From Chondrus crispus (Eukaryota > Rhodophyta > Florideophyceae > Gigartinales > Gigartinaceae), in contig NW_005178981.1 of the NCBI RefSeq assembly GCF_000350225.1, positions 186,001 to 250,000 on the forward strand: a stretch of 64,000 bases of DNA. Direction: 5' to 3'. A model generated the notes under the pieces. It was not told the origin of the DNA, made no database searches, and worked only from the letters and a program-made list of their open reading frames with translations. Shown here piece after piece: positions 1-11,573 of this stretch. A program made the translations under genes and the position numbers. Within the stretch, counting starts at the first letter, position 1. Each line of letters opens with the position of its first letter.

Positions 1-150
1 GCGACATTGCTGTGGGCAATTTCTGACCAAAATTTTGCCGACGGCAGCGCGCAGCCAATAATTTGTCAGTGCGCAAAATTTAATTTTTGCCATGTCCCAT
101 TAGAGGCGCATGAGCAGTATTTTTAACTTCAATTTTATTACGTACTTGTA
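1..150 (-). repeat. Inverted, diverged fragment of the 551-bp satellite
   Basis: This stretch reads on the minus strand as part of the 551-bp satellite unit. It shares the segments around 'aaaattttgccgacggc' and 'gtgcgcaaaattt' and closely matches the diverged inverted copy near 42115-42260. It is cut by the window edge, so the rest of the unit is not visible. None of the 12-bp motifs of the satellite falls in this part. Confidence 0.75.
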
Positions 151-1227
151 ACGGAGCATGTGCAATACGTCAGAGGCCTCATACGTATGGGAATCGCTGG
201 TGTATATACTACATCCAAGTTTAAAGCAAGCAAATAAATACGGCGTACATGATCGTGGGACATCTGCACTCTAGCTATTTTTAGGCCTAAGGTGAATATG
301 ACACGAAAACCGACTGCCAACCAATTTCCGGGGAGGTGTTTTAGACCCACACCCTACTGGTAGAACTGAAATGTGGGAGGAGATAGTTGTCTGATGGAAC
401 GGTAGGATTTTGCGTACATGATTGATGGGATGATTTTCTTTCGTTATTTGCTTGCAGAGCAGAGATTGGTTCTAAATCTCATCACATAAGATAACGGTCA
501 TATCATCGAGATATTGTTCGCGCGACTATGCCTTCGGGCGAGTGTCGCAGGGTGTCAAGAACGATTGCAGTTCATAATTCGTAAATCGGATGCGAGAGGA
601 TCTATAGGATTTGCAAAATGATAAGCCGTAGAGCCGGGAATTGAAAGACCCTATGTAGTTTGTGCAAGTATAAACGGAAAGGTTACAGTAAGTTATCTAG
701 CGATCATGACCTGGTGGATACTGCACTACAGAACATTGCTTTGCAAGGCCCATGAAAGAGAGAGCGAGATTGCAATCGGGATATTTGTGTTTTCGAAGGA
801 TGCCGATTCCAAAGAGGCTTCATGGATGTCGCTACACTCTTGATCATATGCTGTTGACGAGAACCTTGTCGAAATGGAGCTGAAACGGCGAAGCAAGGGG
901 GCTTCGAAGAGGTTTTCGGCAATTGCGCGACGGTTAGATCGGATGTGCCACAATGTCCAAGACAAAGATCTCAGCACCGCAAGGTGGAATGACCCGTACA
1001 AGCCGAACAAAGGTTGCAGTTTTAGTTCGTCGTATGAATGCATTTCGCACTTGAAGCATAAGCCGCTGATTTTGTTTCGAAGCTTGCATGCGAGAACAAC
1101 AAAATGATTAGGGGAGAGGCATCGGTTGCATGCTTTTCTTATGAACTTACACATGCTTTGGTCGTGGTCTGTATATGTCCTGGAAGAGGCCTGGCACGTC
1201 AAGCACTGTTTGGTTCCCAAGTCGATC
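151..1227. other. No supported gene
   Basis: Only short frames on both strands, without recognisable domains or similarity to other parts of the window. By position this stretch would correspond to the interior of the decayed element copy that becomes recognisable from about 1228. Confidence 0.5.
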
Positions 1228-1340
1228 AGGTGACTGATCAGAACAAGGAGGTGAATGATATAGATGACGACGAGTGGGATGCTAGAGTCAGTTACTCCCG
1301 AAACGCACTAGTCAGTCTGCTGCGAAGAAACACGATCTAG
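1228..1340 (+). pseudogene. 3' remnant of the 169-aa acidic-protein gene
   Basis: The DNA from about 1228 aligns with the end of the intact gene at 38334-38843: both carry 'gatatagatgacga' followed by a run coding for acidic residues, then 'cagttactcc' and the same 3' flank. Similarity continues through the intergenic stretch into the neighbouring gene remnant at 1554-3097, so gene order and spacing match the intact unit. Only the last codons are recognisable. It is a decayed copy of the right part of the 31338-41274 element. Confidence 0.7.
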
Positions 1341-1553
1341 CATTCTAGCTGCTGGCGCTCTTCCCCTTCATCCCTCGTATTTTCGGTCTGGCTTTTGGTT
1401 GCTCCTGATGTAATATGCAGTACATTTTTTCAAGATATAAGGGGGCAGGAAAAGTAGACGAGTGAATTGGTGCCTGCAAGCAATACCTACTATTGCTTAC
1501 ATCGTCTAACTACTCATCTTACTTACATTGGTCTAAATGTTTTGAGCAGCAAC

Positions 1554-3097
1554 TTAGACGCCCGCTATGAAAGGTGCGAGTACTAGATCCTTCCTAGTCG
1601 AGAGACCTAGACCAATGTATTCTGTCACCCATGAGACTTCCTCCCTGCGGGTAACACTGAAGTACTTTTTGTTTGAGCGCAAATAAAGCAAGCCGGTTTC
1701 TGTATCCAACATCCGACCACGCATCCATGGGCCCGTAGGCAACGGCTTGGATACTTCAAAGACCCCTTTCATCTTCTCCAAGCAAAGAAAACTAACGGTG
1801 CCCCGGAACAACAGGAACGAAGAGCTGTAAACGGGGATCAAAGCTAATAGAGCCTCTAGCGGAAGTCTGAGATACGTTGAAAGACTTTGAATGCCGCACT
1901 CAACGATTCCGCCTGGCTTGTCGATGAATCCGAACATTTTGCCTCCATGCCTGTCCACAGACTGCTTTGCCTTCAGCAGACGTGACAGTATGCGCTCGAA
2001 GGATGGAGCAACGTTGGTTGAACAGGTACGGAAGAACCCACCTCGAAGACGGTCCAAGACGCCAGTAGGGTACTCATCTTCATGCACGTCTTGGACCAAG
2101 TGAGTACCGCGCATAACCCAAGCTCCTTGAAACACCTCATATTGCTGCACTATCTCATCATCCACGACGACGGGACAAGACTTGAGTAAGACGCCTGCTG
2201 GATCCCAAAAACCATCCGTAAGGATTTCGTGAAAAGGAAGCTGAGAGATCTGGTTTCTAAGAGACGGAGAGCAATTTGTCGCCCAGCACAGGAAGTGGCC
2301 ATTACAAAGTACGGGGAGGCCGACATTGAGGCCACAATCGCCTGCTCTCGAAGTGTGCCGGAAGGGCGAAGAGATGTAGAGATCCCCGTCGTCCACGCCA
2401 CCGGGACCCAGAAGCGGGGCGTGAGGTTTTTACTGCACGTACTTTGCGTGCAGATTGGGAGCGAGTGAGGGAGATTGGTGACAAAGAAGGTCTTTTTCTC
2501 CGTGCGCACCTCCCAAGTAGACCACGTGCCCATCTGGAAGAAGTTCGTGTAGGTCACCTGCTTCTTTGACGTTAATGCACGAGACGCGCCCGGTGGGAGG
2601 GTCGGCGGGGGGCGCAGGAAGAGTATGGTCGAAGAGGAGGTTTCCTTTGAGATTAGATGAGTGCCTGTAGTAATAAGGACACCAGGTATCTGCCTTGACC
2701 TCCGGCAAAGCGCGAAACTGGGACTTTGATATGTCGGTCTTGATGTAGGCTCCGCGCAATCAAACTTTCCCTTTAAACGGAATTCTTTGTTATCCAGAGC
2801 CCTAGCAAAGGCTTTATAAAAGTTGACGACGGCTGCAGAAAGATTGATATGCCCGCTTGGCGTGAATACACGATCATCAGTGGTGATGTCCGAAAGGTTG
2901 CACAACTGGTACCGCTTGGTGGTGCCATGATAGACATAGACCTCGCGGTCTTCAACTTTTAGCGTGGGATTGCCTTCATCTAGATGCAGGGAGGTATTGG
3001 AGCTGTCCAGGTCGTCTGCGTGGCCGCCGGAGAACGTGGTGTCGATTTGGTCATGAGCGCCCTGGCGCACAGCGGCACTGCTTGCGTACTTGGGCAT
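1554..3097 (-). pseudogene. Decayed copy of the 517-aa unknown gene
   Basis: On the minus strand this region encodes pieces strongly similar to the intact 517-aa protein at 39135-40688. The N-terminus is close to 'MPRYASHAATRQAAHDQID' and the C-terminal part shares 'GAWVMRGTHLV', 'MFGFIDKPGG' and 'LPTGPWMRG'. By eye the first 115 residues are about three quarters identical. The copy is broken, with a small number of breaks. Both the promoter side (TATA-like box near 3236-3243) and the 3' side toward the small acidic gene are conserved, so it arose by copying a larger unit. The function of the family is unknown. Confidence 0.85.
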
Positions 3098-3235
3098 GTA
3101 TCAGTTGAGGATGCGAAGAACGAATTAAGGAAACATATGTGTGAGAGTGAAGCCGCAAGAACGGGCAGAGCTGGAAACGTACGGCGATACAGGCTGGCGT
3201 AGAAGAGGTATCGTTCAGAACGAGTAGGATATATA

Positions 3236-3243
3236 TATTTATA
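3236..3243 (-). promoter_or_regulatory. TATA-like box of the decayed 517-aa gene copy
   Basis: On the minus strand this reads TATAAATA, followed by a stretch shared with the intact copy (plus strand 'gagccca', 'gccatgaggagttt'). It lies about 140 bp upstream of the start codon, the same arrangement as at 40821-40828. Confidence 0.5.
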
Positions 3244-3259
3244 AAGAGCCCAGGGCCAT

Positions 3260-3829
3260 GAGGAGTTTCTGGATTAATGACATACGGACTTCTCTCACGA
3301 GAGAATGATTCACCGTGACCGTGAGCGTGACACGTTGATAAGTCATGAGAGCATTGGAATAGGAGGAAGGTGGAATGGAATACACCTCCATGTGACGGCA
3401 GTATTCTGCCGAATCTGACCCACTTCTCTGTGTATCAGATTTTAGAATGTTTAAAAATTTTAAGGTCGTGTTTATTTATGAAAACTGTACTGTAAAATCA
3501 GAATCCAAACTGTGCGTGCACACTTTCAGTGTACAAGCAGGAGCGGATTATATAACCATCCAGAGGGCGGCTTCTTGGTGGTATAATGGAGATGCTATTG
3601 TGCTTCTCCATGTGTGTCATATACATGTCAACTCTCCGGATCTCGCATGTCCGGGCAGTACAGAGTATACAACTCCTACCCGGCGTTGATGAGCTAGCAT
3701 GCCTCAAGATAAGCGATATCCAATGCAATGAGTTGCTGTGGCGTTTTGATACAGTTGTTCTGAACGTTTTGATAAAACCGGATTGAGCGTCAAAGTACAT
3801 GATAGAAATCGATGAACGTGCCGTAAATC
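3260..3829. other. No supported gene; spacer between two element relics
   Basis: No coding similarity or clear repeat was found. The 201-bp direct repeat that bounds the intact element is not recognisable here. Confidence 0.5.
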
Positions 3830-5300
3830 CCATGGCTTGTCAGAAGCTGGTGGAGGGACTCCCGAGTCAGTGGCCCGAAAGTGACGTCGATGTGCCGGTG
3901 CATCAGTATCCAATGATGATGCATGTGCCCTGTGAGTAACGAGCGCATGTAGTAGCAGGGGGGGTCTAAGTTTGACGGGAAGGTGTTCCTGCGGACGAAC
4001 CATCATCTGGTGTATTGGCGGGCCACATTCAACTACTTAATGAGCCGTCCGTGGAAGGTAGAGGGAGGCTCCTGTGGCGATGATGTGGAGCGAAGAGTTT
4101 GAGTATGGCGGTGAAAGAAGATTACTACCCAGGTGTTCAGTTCACGGAGTGCGGCATGTTACTGTCGAAGAGAAGTTTTTGCATTCTAAAAGGCTTCATG
4201 AACGAGCACGGTTTGCTGGAGGATGTAGATAGAGGAAGATCGGTCTGATAGATAGGGGGAACGGTGTTCCAAGACCTTCGAGATGCTGTAGAATCGGCGT
4301 TTTCTGGAAATGGTGGGAGTGTGACCTCACGGTTGTGGATACCTATCGTGAACACGGCCAGGGAGGAGGATGAGGTGGACTAGAGGGCTAAAGCTGGCTG
4401 GTACGCTAGTACGAGAGCCAGTGTGATGGAAGTGTTGGAGCAGAGTGCGGACCAGATCTGGGTGTTTGAGAATCGCGCGATGCCGGACATGAAAGTTGGG
4501 CTGGCTGTGGCGGCGTTGGTGCTGTGCAGGAGTGGTGGGGCTTTGCAGGGAGCGAGATGGACAGGTACGCCACGAGGAGTGGTGATCGGGGGTTGATAAC
4601 GTCGAAAAACTGTCGGCGGCGGCGGCGGCAATGCGATTTTGCAACCCGCTTTTGCGTCGACATGCTTTCCTACGAAAAGAACCCGGGGAACTTTTCCCCT
4701 GGCCACGGGTTCTGTTTTTGAGAGCGTCTCGGTACACAGTAGAAGCTAGACGTTTAGTCGGTTGAGGGGAATTACTTACACTCAAGATAGAACTGCTCTA
4801 GTAGGATCTCTATTTAAAGCGTTCCACAGTGCGTCTAAATGTACGTGTCAGATAGAAATGGTTCTATCTGACTCACACGTAATCACACTTGTGTCCAGGA
4901 TCCATCGCAGCTCTCTGCAGCAAGGTGCATTCAAGTTGACATTGTGATGTGATGACTGACGGACAGGTGTGGGCGTATTACGTGTCAACAGGTTCAGAGG
5001 AAGTTCCTTCGTATTTGTCCCGTTATTCGCACTGTTGGGTTATAGAAGCCTCGTACAGTGACTTGAGTAATCTCGGGAGGTCTATGAAGGTGGATGAGGA
5101 TATAATTGCGCCGTTTTCAATCTTTGTTTGGAGGGGGCATGTGTTCCATCCGGGGGCGGCAACGAGGACTATGCTATGGACTATTGCTTTGGTACCACAT
5201 GTTCTTCAAGTCGGAGGACCAGGAGCTTCCCGATGGAGTACATTTGGTGCCTAACTTTGACCCTGAATTCAAGAAGAGGCTTCACGAAGGCTCCGGTGAT
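3830..5300 (+). pseudogene. Decayed copy of the element dioxygenase gene
   Basis: Scattered translated segments match, in the right order, the protein encoded at 31418-34270. 'PSQWP' near 3860 and 'NHHLVYWRATFNYLM' near 4005 compare with 'NHHLVFWRAALNYLV' in the intact protein. 'CILKGFMNEHG' near 4180 compares with 'CVLSNFLDDG'. The dioxygenase tail near 5105-5290 has 'FSIFVWRGHVFHPGA' against 'YSIFVGRGDMFHAGA', and 'DGVHLVPNFDP' against 'DGVHMLQKFDP'. The copy is heavily decayed with many breaks. It lies just to the right of the relic of the right-hand genes, an order expected if two element copies once sat head to tail. Confidence 0.75.
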
Positions 5301-5637
5301 TAGGGAGAGGAGGAAGGGGAAGCTCCAGAAAGCCTGGGTTCGGATGAAGACGACGAAAAACACGAGGAATACGAGGGAGAGGCAAGGAAAAGTCGGGAGA
5401 ACCTGTGAACGCGTTAGAAAACTAGCTGCCAAGTTGAACGTGTGAACATTTACTATGGGTTATAAATTGAAGCGAGATCAAATTCAATAAAAGTTCTTGT
5501 CATTGCATAAGAAGAAACCAGAGCATGTAGTTGAAAGAAGTTGGGACGAAAAACGCGATGTAAGCACGCTGTCTTAAAACGAAAGCCGCCGTGATCACTT
5601 GGAACTTTGCTGCAGAGGCACGCGTGTCAAGAAGTAC

Positions 5638-6240
5638 ACCACAAAAGTACGAAGTGTATCAAGAAAAGAGTACAAACGTCGCCCAACTCTTCACGCAATC
5701 CATATCGCGGCAAGTAACTATGCCTTTGGCCGAGTTTGAAGGGATTTGGAGACTTTCGAATTTTATGACGGACGTCATCCCAAAAACTCTCCGATCACAA
5801 GCTTGTGATCGCAGAAATGCTCAATCGCCAAAAATGTCGCCACGTGTCACAGGTGGGCCTGCGGCCTCGGAAGAACGTGGCCACGTGGCGAAGACGCCTC
5901 TCAAGGCGACAAATGTTGCCACAGGTGTCCACGTGTGAGTTCACGAAAGTAGGAAGCATATAAAGAGAAAAGTACAAACGTCGCCCAACTCTTCACACAA
6001 TGCGTATTGCAGCATCATATGATGCCTCTGGACAAGTTTGAAGGGATTTGGAGACTTTTGAATTTTATGACGGACGTCATGGCCAGAAACTTTCCGATCA
6101 CACGCTTGTGATCGCAGAAAATAGTCAATCGCGCAAAATGTTGCCACGTGTCACAGGTGGATCCCAGGCCTTAGAAGAACGTGGCCACGTGGTAAAACCC
6201 CCCTCACGAGCTAGATTTTGCGACAACGGTCCAGGAGTGT
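5638..6240. repeat. Two tandem copies of a ~302-bp repeat
   Basis: The segment beginning 'agtacaaacgtcgccc' at 5669 recurs at 5971, a 302-bp period. Both copies share 'gaagggatttggagactt', 'tatgacggacgtcat', a palindromic core near 'cgatcaca...tgtgatcg', and 'gccacgtgtcacaggtgg' followed by 'gaacgtggccacgtgg'. They differ by scattered substitutions, so the duplication is not recent. No frame spans them convincingly. The CACGTG cores resemble bHLH/bZIP G-boxes, but no gene starts nearby. Confidence 0.8.
5792..5811. repeat. Perfect 20-bp palindrome
   Basis: CGATCACAAGCTTGTGATCG is its own reverse complement. One- to few-base variants occur at about 6094-6113, 6671-6690 and 7038-7068, always downstream of a 'tatgacggacg.cat' block. 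Confidence 0.8.
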
Positions 6241-6635
6241 GTGAGTTACAAAAGGAGAAATATCGCTACTGTGTCGCACAGGGCTTTAAGGTAGGGTCTG
6301 CTACGTTGCCAACCCCGAGATTTAGACATCTGTCATGAACACCTAACGCAGCTGCCGAAAATGACAGTGTACTGGCGGCAAGTGTATGTAGCGGTTTGAC
6401 GTCCTTTTAAACTACTACGGCCATCAGCCGTGTCAGTAAACTAGCAACTTGTGAAACGTAGTCAACTCCGCCAAGTTTTGGTTTGAAAACGTGGACATGT
6501 TTTGATTTCATATTTTTGCTAAGGTTGAGATAAGGGCAAGCGATTAAAGAGCCTTGAGACCTGTCACGTGCTTAGACTGTACATGCGGTTATCTTATGTG
6601 AGTTTGGAGGAGATTGAGAAAGTTTAAGGGTCTGC

Positions 6636-7080
6636 GAGATTTATGACGGACGACATAGCAAAAAACTCTCCGATCACACGCTTGTGATCGGAGAATTTGT
6701 CCTCAGCCCCGAGATCTGGCCACGTGTCGTGATTGCTTTACAGGGCGGTAGAAAATGACAGTGTAATAGGGCCACGTGCACCAAAGGCTGTAGTGATATT
6801 ATTAAAATAGTGTGGACTGCAGCTGTTACAGTTAAACTGACCACTCGTGACACGTGGTCAACGCGGCCAAATGTTGGTTCGAAAACGTGGTTTCCGTTAT
6901 TTATGACGGACGGCATACTGTAACAAAAACACTCTACGATTAGGCACTTTTGATCGCAGTGTAAAGTGCACCTTAAACAACCTAAATAGTTGCCGTTATT
7001 TGTGACGGACGACATATCAAAAACTCTACGATTAGGCTGTTGTGATTGGACGCTTGTGATCGCAGTGTGGAGCGCGCCTT
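6636..7080. repeat. Three further copies of the 'tgacggacg.cat' repeat family
   Basis: Short elements beginning near 6642, 6902 and 6998 share 'atttatgacggacgacat' or 'atttgtgacggacgacat', a run of A, 'ctctacgat' or 'ctctccgat', and a 'cttgtgatcg' end. They are dispersed rather than regularly spaced. Class unknown; they could be remnants of a small non-autonomous element. Confidence 0.6.
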
Positions 7081-7220
7081 GAACAATTTAAATGTTAAAG
7101 TGTGAATGCCAGATCCGCCCGCCAAATATGGTGGAAAAGGAGCGCCTGCGCCCAGAGTAAGTCCGTCAACTCCCCAACTTGACCATCTCTGCAACCGGTG
7201 ATTCCAGAGCACCCGTCCAC

Positions 7221-8745
7221 TGTGCGCCGCGCCCATAATCGCACAGGGCAAAAATTAAATTTTGCGCACTGATATTTTATTGGCTGTGCCCCGCCGTCGG
7301 CAAAATTTGGGCCAGAAATGGGCAACAGCAATGTGGCGAATGCAGCGCGTATGAGGGTGCCGTCGTGTAAATCGGCCTAAAACGTATCGTCCCACCGGAA
7401 AATTGGCGCCGTCAAAATCACCCAGAACGATACGTTTTGAGCCATATACCGTAGTCAGTACCGAAATCCCACATACGACGATTGAGGCCGGAACATCAGG
7501 TTTTTTGACATTACGTATCGATCCTGACATATGCCCAAAACGTATTGCCCTGCGGGAACTGACGACGGAACTACACATAGAACATTAAATTGCGACGCCT
7601 TATTGCGTAGTTCGTACGTGGGCATTGGGACGCAGTGGGTCTAATGTGAAGCCCTGCCGCTAAATCTGCCTGCTGTAATATGACCCCCAGCACGATACGT
7701 TTTGGGCATCTGACAAGGTTGCGAGACGCCGGAGACGGTACGTGATAAAATATGAAGTTAAAAATATTGCCTGTGCGCCGCGCCTATAATCGCACAGGGC
7801 AAAAATTAAATTTTGCGCACTGATATTTTATTGGCTGTGCCCCGCCGTCGGCAAAATTTGGGCCAGAAATGGGCAACAGCAATGTGTCGAATCCAGCGCA
7901 TATGAGGGTGCCGCCGTGTAAAACGGCCTAAAACATATCGTCCCATCGGAAAATTGGCGCCGTCAAAATCACCCAGAGCGATACGTTTTGAGCCATATAC
8001 CGTAGTCAATACCAAAATCCCACATACAACGATTGAGGCCCGGACGATACGTTTTTTGTCATTACGTATCGATCCTGACATATGCCCAAAACGTATTGCC
8101 CTGCGGGAACTGACGACGGAACTACACATAGAACATTAAATTGCGACGCCTTATTGCGTAGTTCTTACGTGCCCATTGGGACGCAGTGGGTCTAATGTGA
8201 GGCCCTGCCACTAAATCTGCCTGCTTTAATATGACCCCCAGCACGATACGGTTTGGGCATCTGACAAGGATGCGAGACGCCGGAGACGGTACGTGATAAA
8301 ATATGAAGTTAAAAATATTGCCTGTGCGCCGCGCCTATAATCGCACAGGGCAAAAATTAAATTTTGCGCAGTGATATTTTATTGGCTGTGCGCCGCCGTC
8401 AGCAAAATTTGGGCCAGAAATGGGCAACAGCAATGTGGCGAGTCCAGCGCATATGAGGGTGCCGCCGTGTAAATCGGCCTAAAACGTATCGTCCCACCGG
8501 AAAATTGGCGCCGTCAAAATCACCCAGAACGATACGTTTTGAGCCATATACCGTTGTCAGTACCGAAATCCCACATACGACGATTGAGGCCCGGACGATA
8601 CGTTTTTTTGTCATTACGTATCGATCCTGACATATGCCCAAAACGTATTGTCCTGCGGGAACTGACGACGGAACTACACATAGAACATTAAATTGCGACG
8701 CCTTATTGCGTAGTTCTTACGTGCCCATTGGGACGCAGTGGGTCT
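7221..8745 (+). repeat. 551-bp satellite, proximal block (about 2.8 units)
   Basis: Units repeat with a 551-bp period from 'tgtgcgccgcgcc'. The block is more diverged than the distal array. In its first and third units the motif near 7380 and 8479 still reads AAAACGTATCGT, where the distal units have CATATCGT. The block is cut at 'gcagtgggtct' by the LTR element, and the array resumes at 18235 in almost the same phase. Open frames of about 107 and 61 codons recur in each unit on both strands, but they are a by-product of the repeat. Confidence 0.95.
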
Positions 8746-9415
8746 TGTGGGATAACTCCTCTCCGCCCTGGGTTGGGTGAGAGGCGGAGGCTTTAGCGAG
8801 GGAGCTCGCGGCGCGGACGCGACGCGCCAATTGAACCGATCGGACGAGCTCGCGAAAAGGGAGTGGCTCACTGGCCGGTTACGCGCAGTCGCCCCGTGGT
8901 GCGTAAACGGGAGCGACCGGTAACGGGTTAGAAGCCAGCGCGCGCGGCGGACAACCGAAACGGACGTACGTAGGCGCAAAAGGGACGGGGGCGAGCTTGC
9001 CCCCGTTTACTGGTGGGGACGGGTGCCAGGTCTTAACCCCGCAGGGGGACGCCTCGGACACCTGTCCCAGTACAGTAGTACAGTACCTGCCGCCTAGTGC
9101 GTGCCGGGTACTGTACACAATTAAAAAACTAGCGCCATAATTGCTACTACCGCACGGACGCTGCTACTACACGTGTGCACCACTGTACACGCGTGTTGCT
9201 TACAGACTACCGCACGGACGACACGTGTGCTAACGCACACGTGTAACACGCGTAGACTACCCCTCCGACGACACGTGCACTACTGTACACGTACGCCAAA
9301 TTACGACCGCTCGGCATGCGCGCGCGCTCGCTACACGTGGGCACAGCCGCCCACGTGTATACTGTATACGGCCGTCCGATGACCTCCGCGCGCTCGCGCC
9401 GGTCATTATACTACA
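8746..9415 (-). repeat. 3' LTR of the chromovirus
   Basis: The boundaries follow from TG...CA termini (plus strand begins 'tgtgggataac' and ends 'attatactaca') and from the polypurine tract that abuts the inner end. The LTR is about 670 bp. Its inner half is rich in 'gtac' and 'acacgtgt' motifs. The other LTR is not in the window. Confidence 0.7.
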
Positions 9416-9416
9416 G

Positions 9417-9430
9417 ACCTCCCCCCTTAG
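9417..9430 (-). other. Polypurine tract
   Basis: On the minus strand this reads AAGGGGGGAGGT, directly before the LTR. This is the usual primer site for plus-strand synthesis in LTR retrotransposons. Confidence 0.65.
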
Positions 9431-9506
9431 CTTTCGCTACGTCCCCGTAGCGACCCTCTACTCGAGCGCGCGGGTCCGTTCCGGACGTTTCCTTCTATCG
9501 CGCACG

Positions 9507-11573
9507 ATGCGGGAACAGAAGCCCCTCCGCGTGGACGATCATGCCCCCTGGCTCGTCAGCGAGCTGGCGGTATATAACGCCGCGAGTTCGACCGATTCGG
9601 AGAGCGCGTCTTCCGATTCTCCCCACGCGATCCACACTGACCCCCCAACTCTTCCCCAGCACTCCCCTGCGAACTCCGAAACCTCCTCCGACAGCGACGA
9701 CGACATTCCCCTACAGCAGCTCTTCAACCAACCGATGGACGGTCATCGCGACACGCCGGCTGTGCGCGCGTACAGGCAGCCGTTGAGCCCGCCTCGGGCT
9801 CCGGCAGCGACGCCGGTCGGTCCCACCTTCCAACCGCGGCGACGCCTTCGCGACGGCCTGCACCCGCCCCCTGGAGTGGCGGTGCCCGCGCAAGCGCCAA
9901 TTGATTCGCCCGTACCGGTCGCTCCGCCACCGCCGGGCGTCCAAGCAACACAGTCCCCGCCGCTGCTCCTCGTGGGCGTGGCTCCAAGAATGGTCGAGGC
10001 GGACCCGGAGCTCCCCGTGGAGCTGCCGCCGCCTCCCATGTCGCCGCTGCCCGCTGCGGGTACGGCGCTCACAAGGGCCGCTTCCGAGGCGCCGTACGCG
10101 GCGCCGGCGCCGTCGAGTAGCGTAGCGCTTGCGCCGGCCGGACGGGGAGCGACAACGTCGCTGGGGCGGGTATTCACCGCCCCGAGTACCCCGGGCTGGC
10201 TGCGCAGCGGCGTTGGTTCCGTACGGTCGCTGTGGCCCGGGTCCTCGATGGACCACCGCCGCCGGCGCGCACGCCGACGCGCTGCGGGCCGCAAGCCTCC
10301 GCTTACGGTCGAGGAGTACGTTCAGCGGAACTTGCTGGACGCGGCGAGGTTCGCGGCCATTCCGATGGTGCGCGCGATCAAGACTCCGTCCGGACGCGGT
10401 GCCGTGGCGCAAGAGAACCGCGCCGGCGCGTGGAAGGCGCGGTGGCGTCACGCTCCGTGTCGGACGACGGCCGCGGCGGGCAGTGACTTGCTCTACGTCC
10501 GCTGCGAGGGCGAGGAAAAGTACCACATCTCGCTGCTGAACCTCTTTGGTCGGTATCGCCGCTACGAGGGCCTCGCGCCCGACGTCCGCTTGGTGGCCTT
10601 TCCGCGGCCTTTCGACAGCTGGTACAGCGTTGCGAACCGAGCGCGGTGGGGTGAGGACGCAGCGCGCGAGAGTCGGCTGCGCTGGCGCCGGGTGGACGAT
10701 TTCTTCCACATGTGGCACAGCACCGAGTTTTTCTCGGTGCCCAGCGCCGCGCGGCGTGGCCTGTACCCCGCGCTCCCGCCGAACTGGTCGACGTTCGAGG
10801 CGCCGGAGTACCTGTGCGTACCGACGCCGAGCGTCATGGCGTACGTGGCGGCGCATTGGTTGCCGCTCGGCCGATCGGAATCCGCGGAAACGGAGCGAAC
10901 GCGCGTCTTGGTGCACGCAATCATGCTTTCCGAATGGGCGGTCTTGGCCTTCCTGTGCTTCTTGCACGCCGCTCGCGAGGGACTGCCGTTCTTCACGAAG
11001 TGTCCCGACCCGCGGCTGATCGCGCGGCGCGAGGAACCGTTCGGTGAGCGCGGCCTGCTCTTCCGCCTCTCGGCGGGGCTCATCGATTTAATCCGCTCGG
11101 TCGGTATCGCGGAGATCCTCGAGGGTACGGCGTTTGACGCGGCGCACGCGACGCAGCTGTTGGCGTTCACCAAGGGTATGGATTGGAGCGGCCGGCCGGA
11201 CTTCGCGTGGTTCAGCTGGAACCAGCGGTGTACCCTACCGATGCCCGCCGGAGCCGAGGCAGAGACCGGTGCCGATGGTGGCAGCGCGGCCCCCGATCCA
11301 GCGGACGCGACCGTCGCGGTCGGCGTGGACGGCGCAGTCGACACGGTCGACGCGGGTGACACGGGCGGCTTGCTTGCCGATGCCGATATCGCGCCGCCGC
11401 GCGATGCGGGAACCGGTGCGGTGAGGAGCGTCGTCGAGACCGCGGTACCGGCCCGCGGCGGGTCCGCTCGCGTGGCCTCGATCCAGAGCGACTCGCCGAA
11501 GGGGTTAAGAGAACCCCCCGGTGTCGTGGGAATTTCGGCCCCCACCTCAAGCCCCCACACATCAGCGTGGTGA
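9507..11573 (+). CDS. Antisense ORF of the chromovirus, unknown function (688 aa)
   Basis: A long frame opposite to gag-pol, starting at an ATG about 90 bp from the inner LTR edge. Roughly residues 20-260 are rich in Pro, Ala and Ser with an acidic Ser/Asp stretch. A more ordered part follows (about 280-590) with many Trp and aromatic residues, for example 'FFHMWHSTEFFSVPSAARRG', and the C-terminus is again low in complexity. No known domain is recognised. Some Ty3/gypsy lineages carry extra antisense frames downstream of pol, and this fits that placement. Its GC-rich codon use matches the rest of the element rather than the host genes. A chance frame in GC-rich DNA is possible, but the length and ATG favour a real gene. 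Confidence 0.6.
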   Translation: MREQKPLRVDDHAPWLVSELAVYNAASSTDSESASSDSPHAIHTDPPTLPQHSPANSETSSDSDDDIPLQQLFNQPMDGHRDTPAVRAYRQPLSPPRAPAATPVGPTFQPRRRLRDGLHPPPGVAVPAQAPIDSPVPVAPPPPGVQATQSPPLLLVGVAPRMVEADPELPVELPPPPMSPLPAAGTALTRAASEAPYAAPAPSSSVALAPAGRGATTSLGRVFTAPSTPGWLRSGVGSVRSLWPGSSMDHRRRRARRRAAGRKPPLTVEEYVQRNLLDAARFAAIPMVRAIKTPSGRGAVAQENRAGAWKARWRHAPCRTTAAAGSDLLYVRCEGEEKYHISLLNLFGRYRRYEGLAPDVRLVAFPRPFDSWYSVANRARWGEDAARESRLRWRRVDDFFHMWHSTEFFSVPSAARRGLYPALPPNWSTFEAPEYLCVPTPSVMAYVAAHWLPLGRSESAETERTRVLVHAIMLSEWAVLAFLCFLHAAREGLPFFTKCPDPRLIARREEPFGERGLLFRLSAGLIDLIRSVGIAEILEGTAFDAAHATQLLAFTKGMDWSGRPDFAWFSWNQRCTLPMPAGAEAETGADGGSAAPDPADATVAVGVDGAVDTVDAGDTGGLLADADIAPPRDAGTGAVRSVVETAVPARGGSARVASIQSDSPKGLREPPGVVGISAPTSSPHTSAW

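Noticed and set aside
4327-4785. Frames of 80-150 codons on the minus strand
   Set aside because: They overlap the decayed dioxygenase relic on the other strand and show no domain.
9711-10967. A 418-codon minus-strand frame under the antisense ORF of the chromovirus
   Set aside because: It is Arg-rich shadow translation of GC-rich DNA without a domain; the plus-strand frame is longer and better composed.
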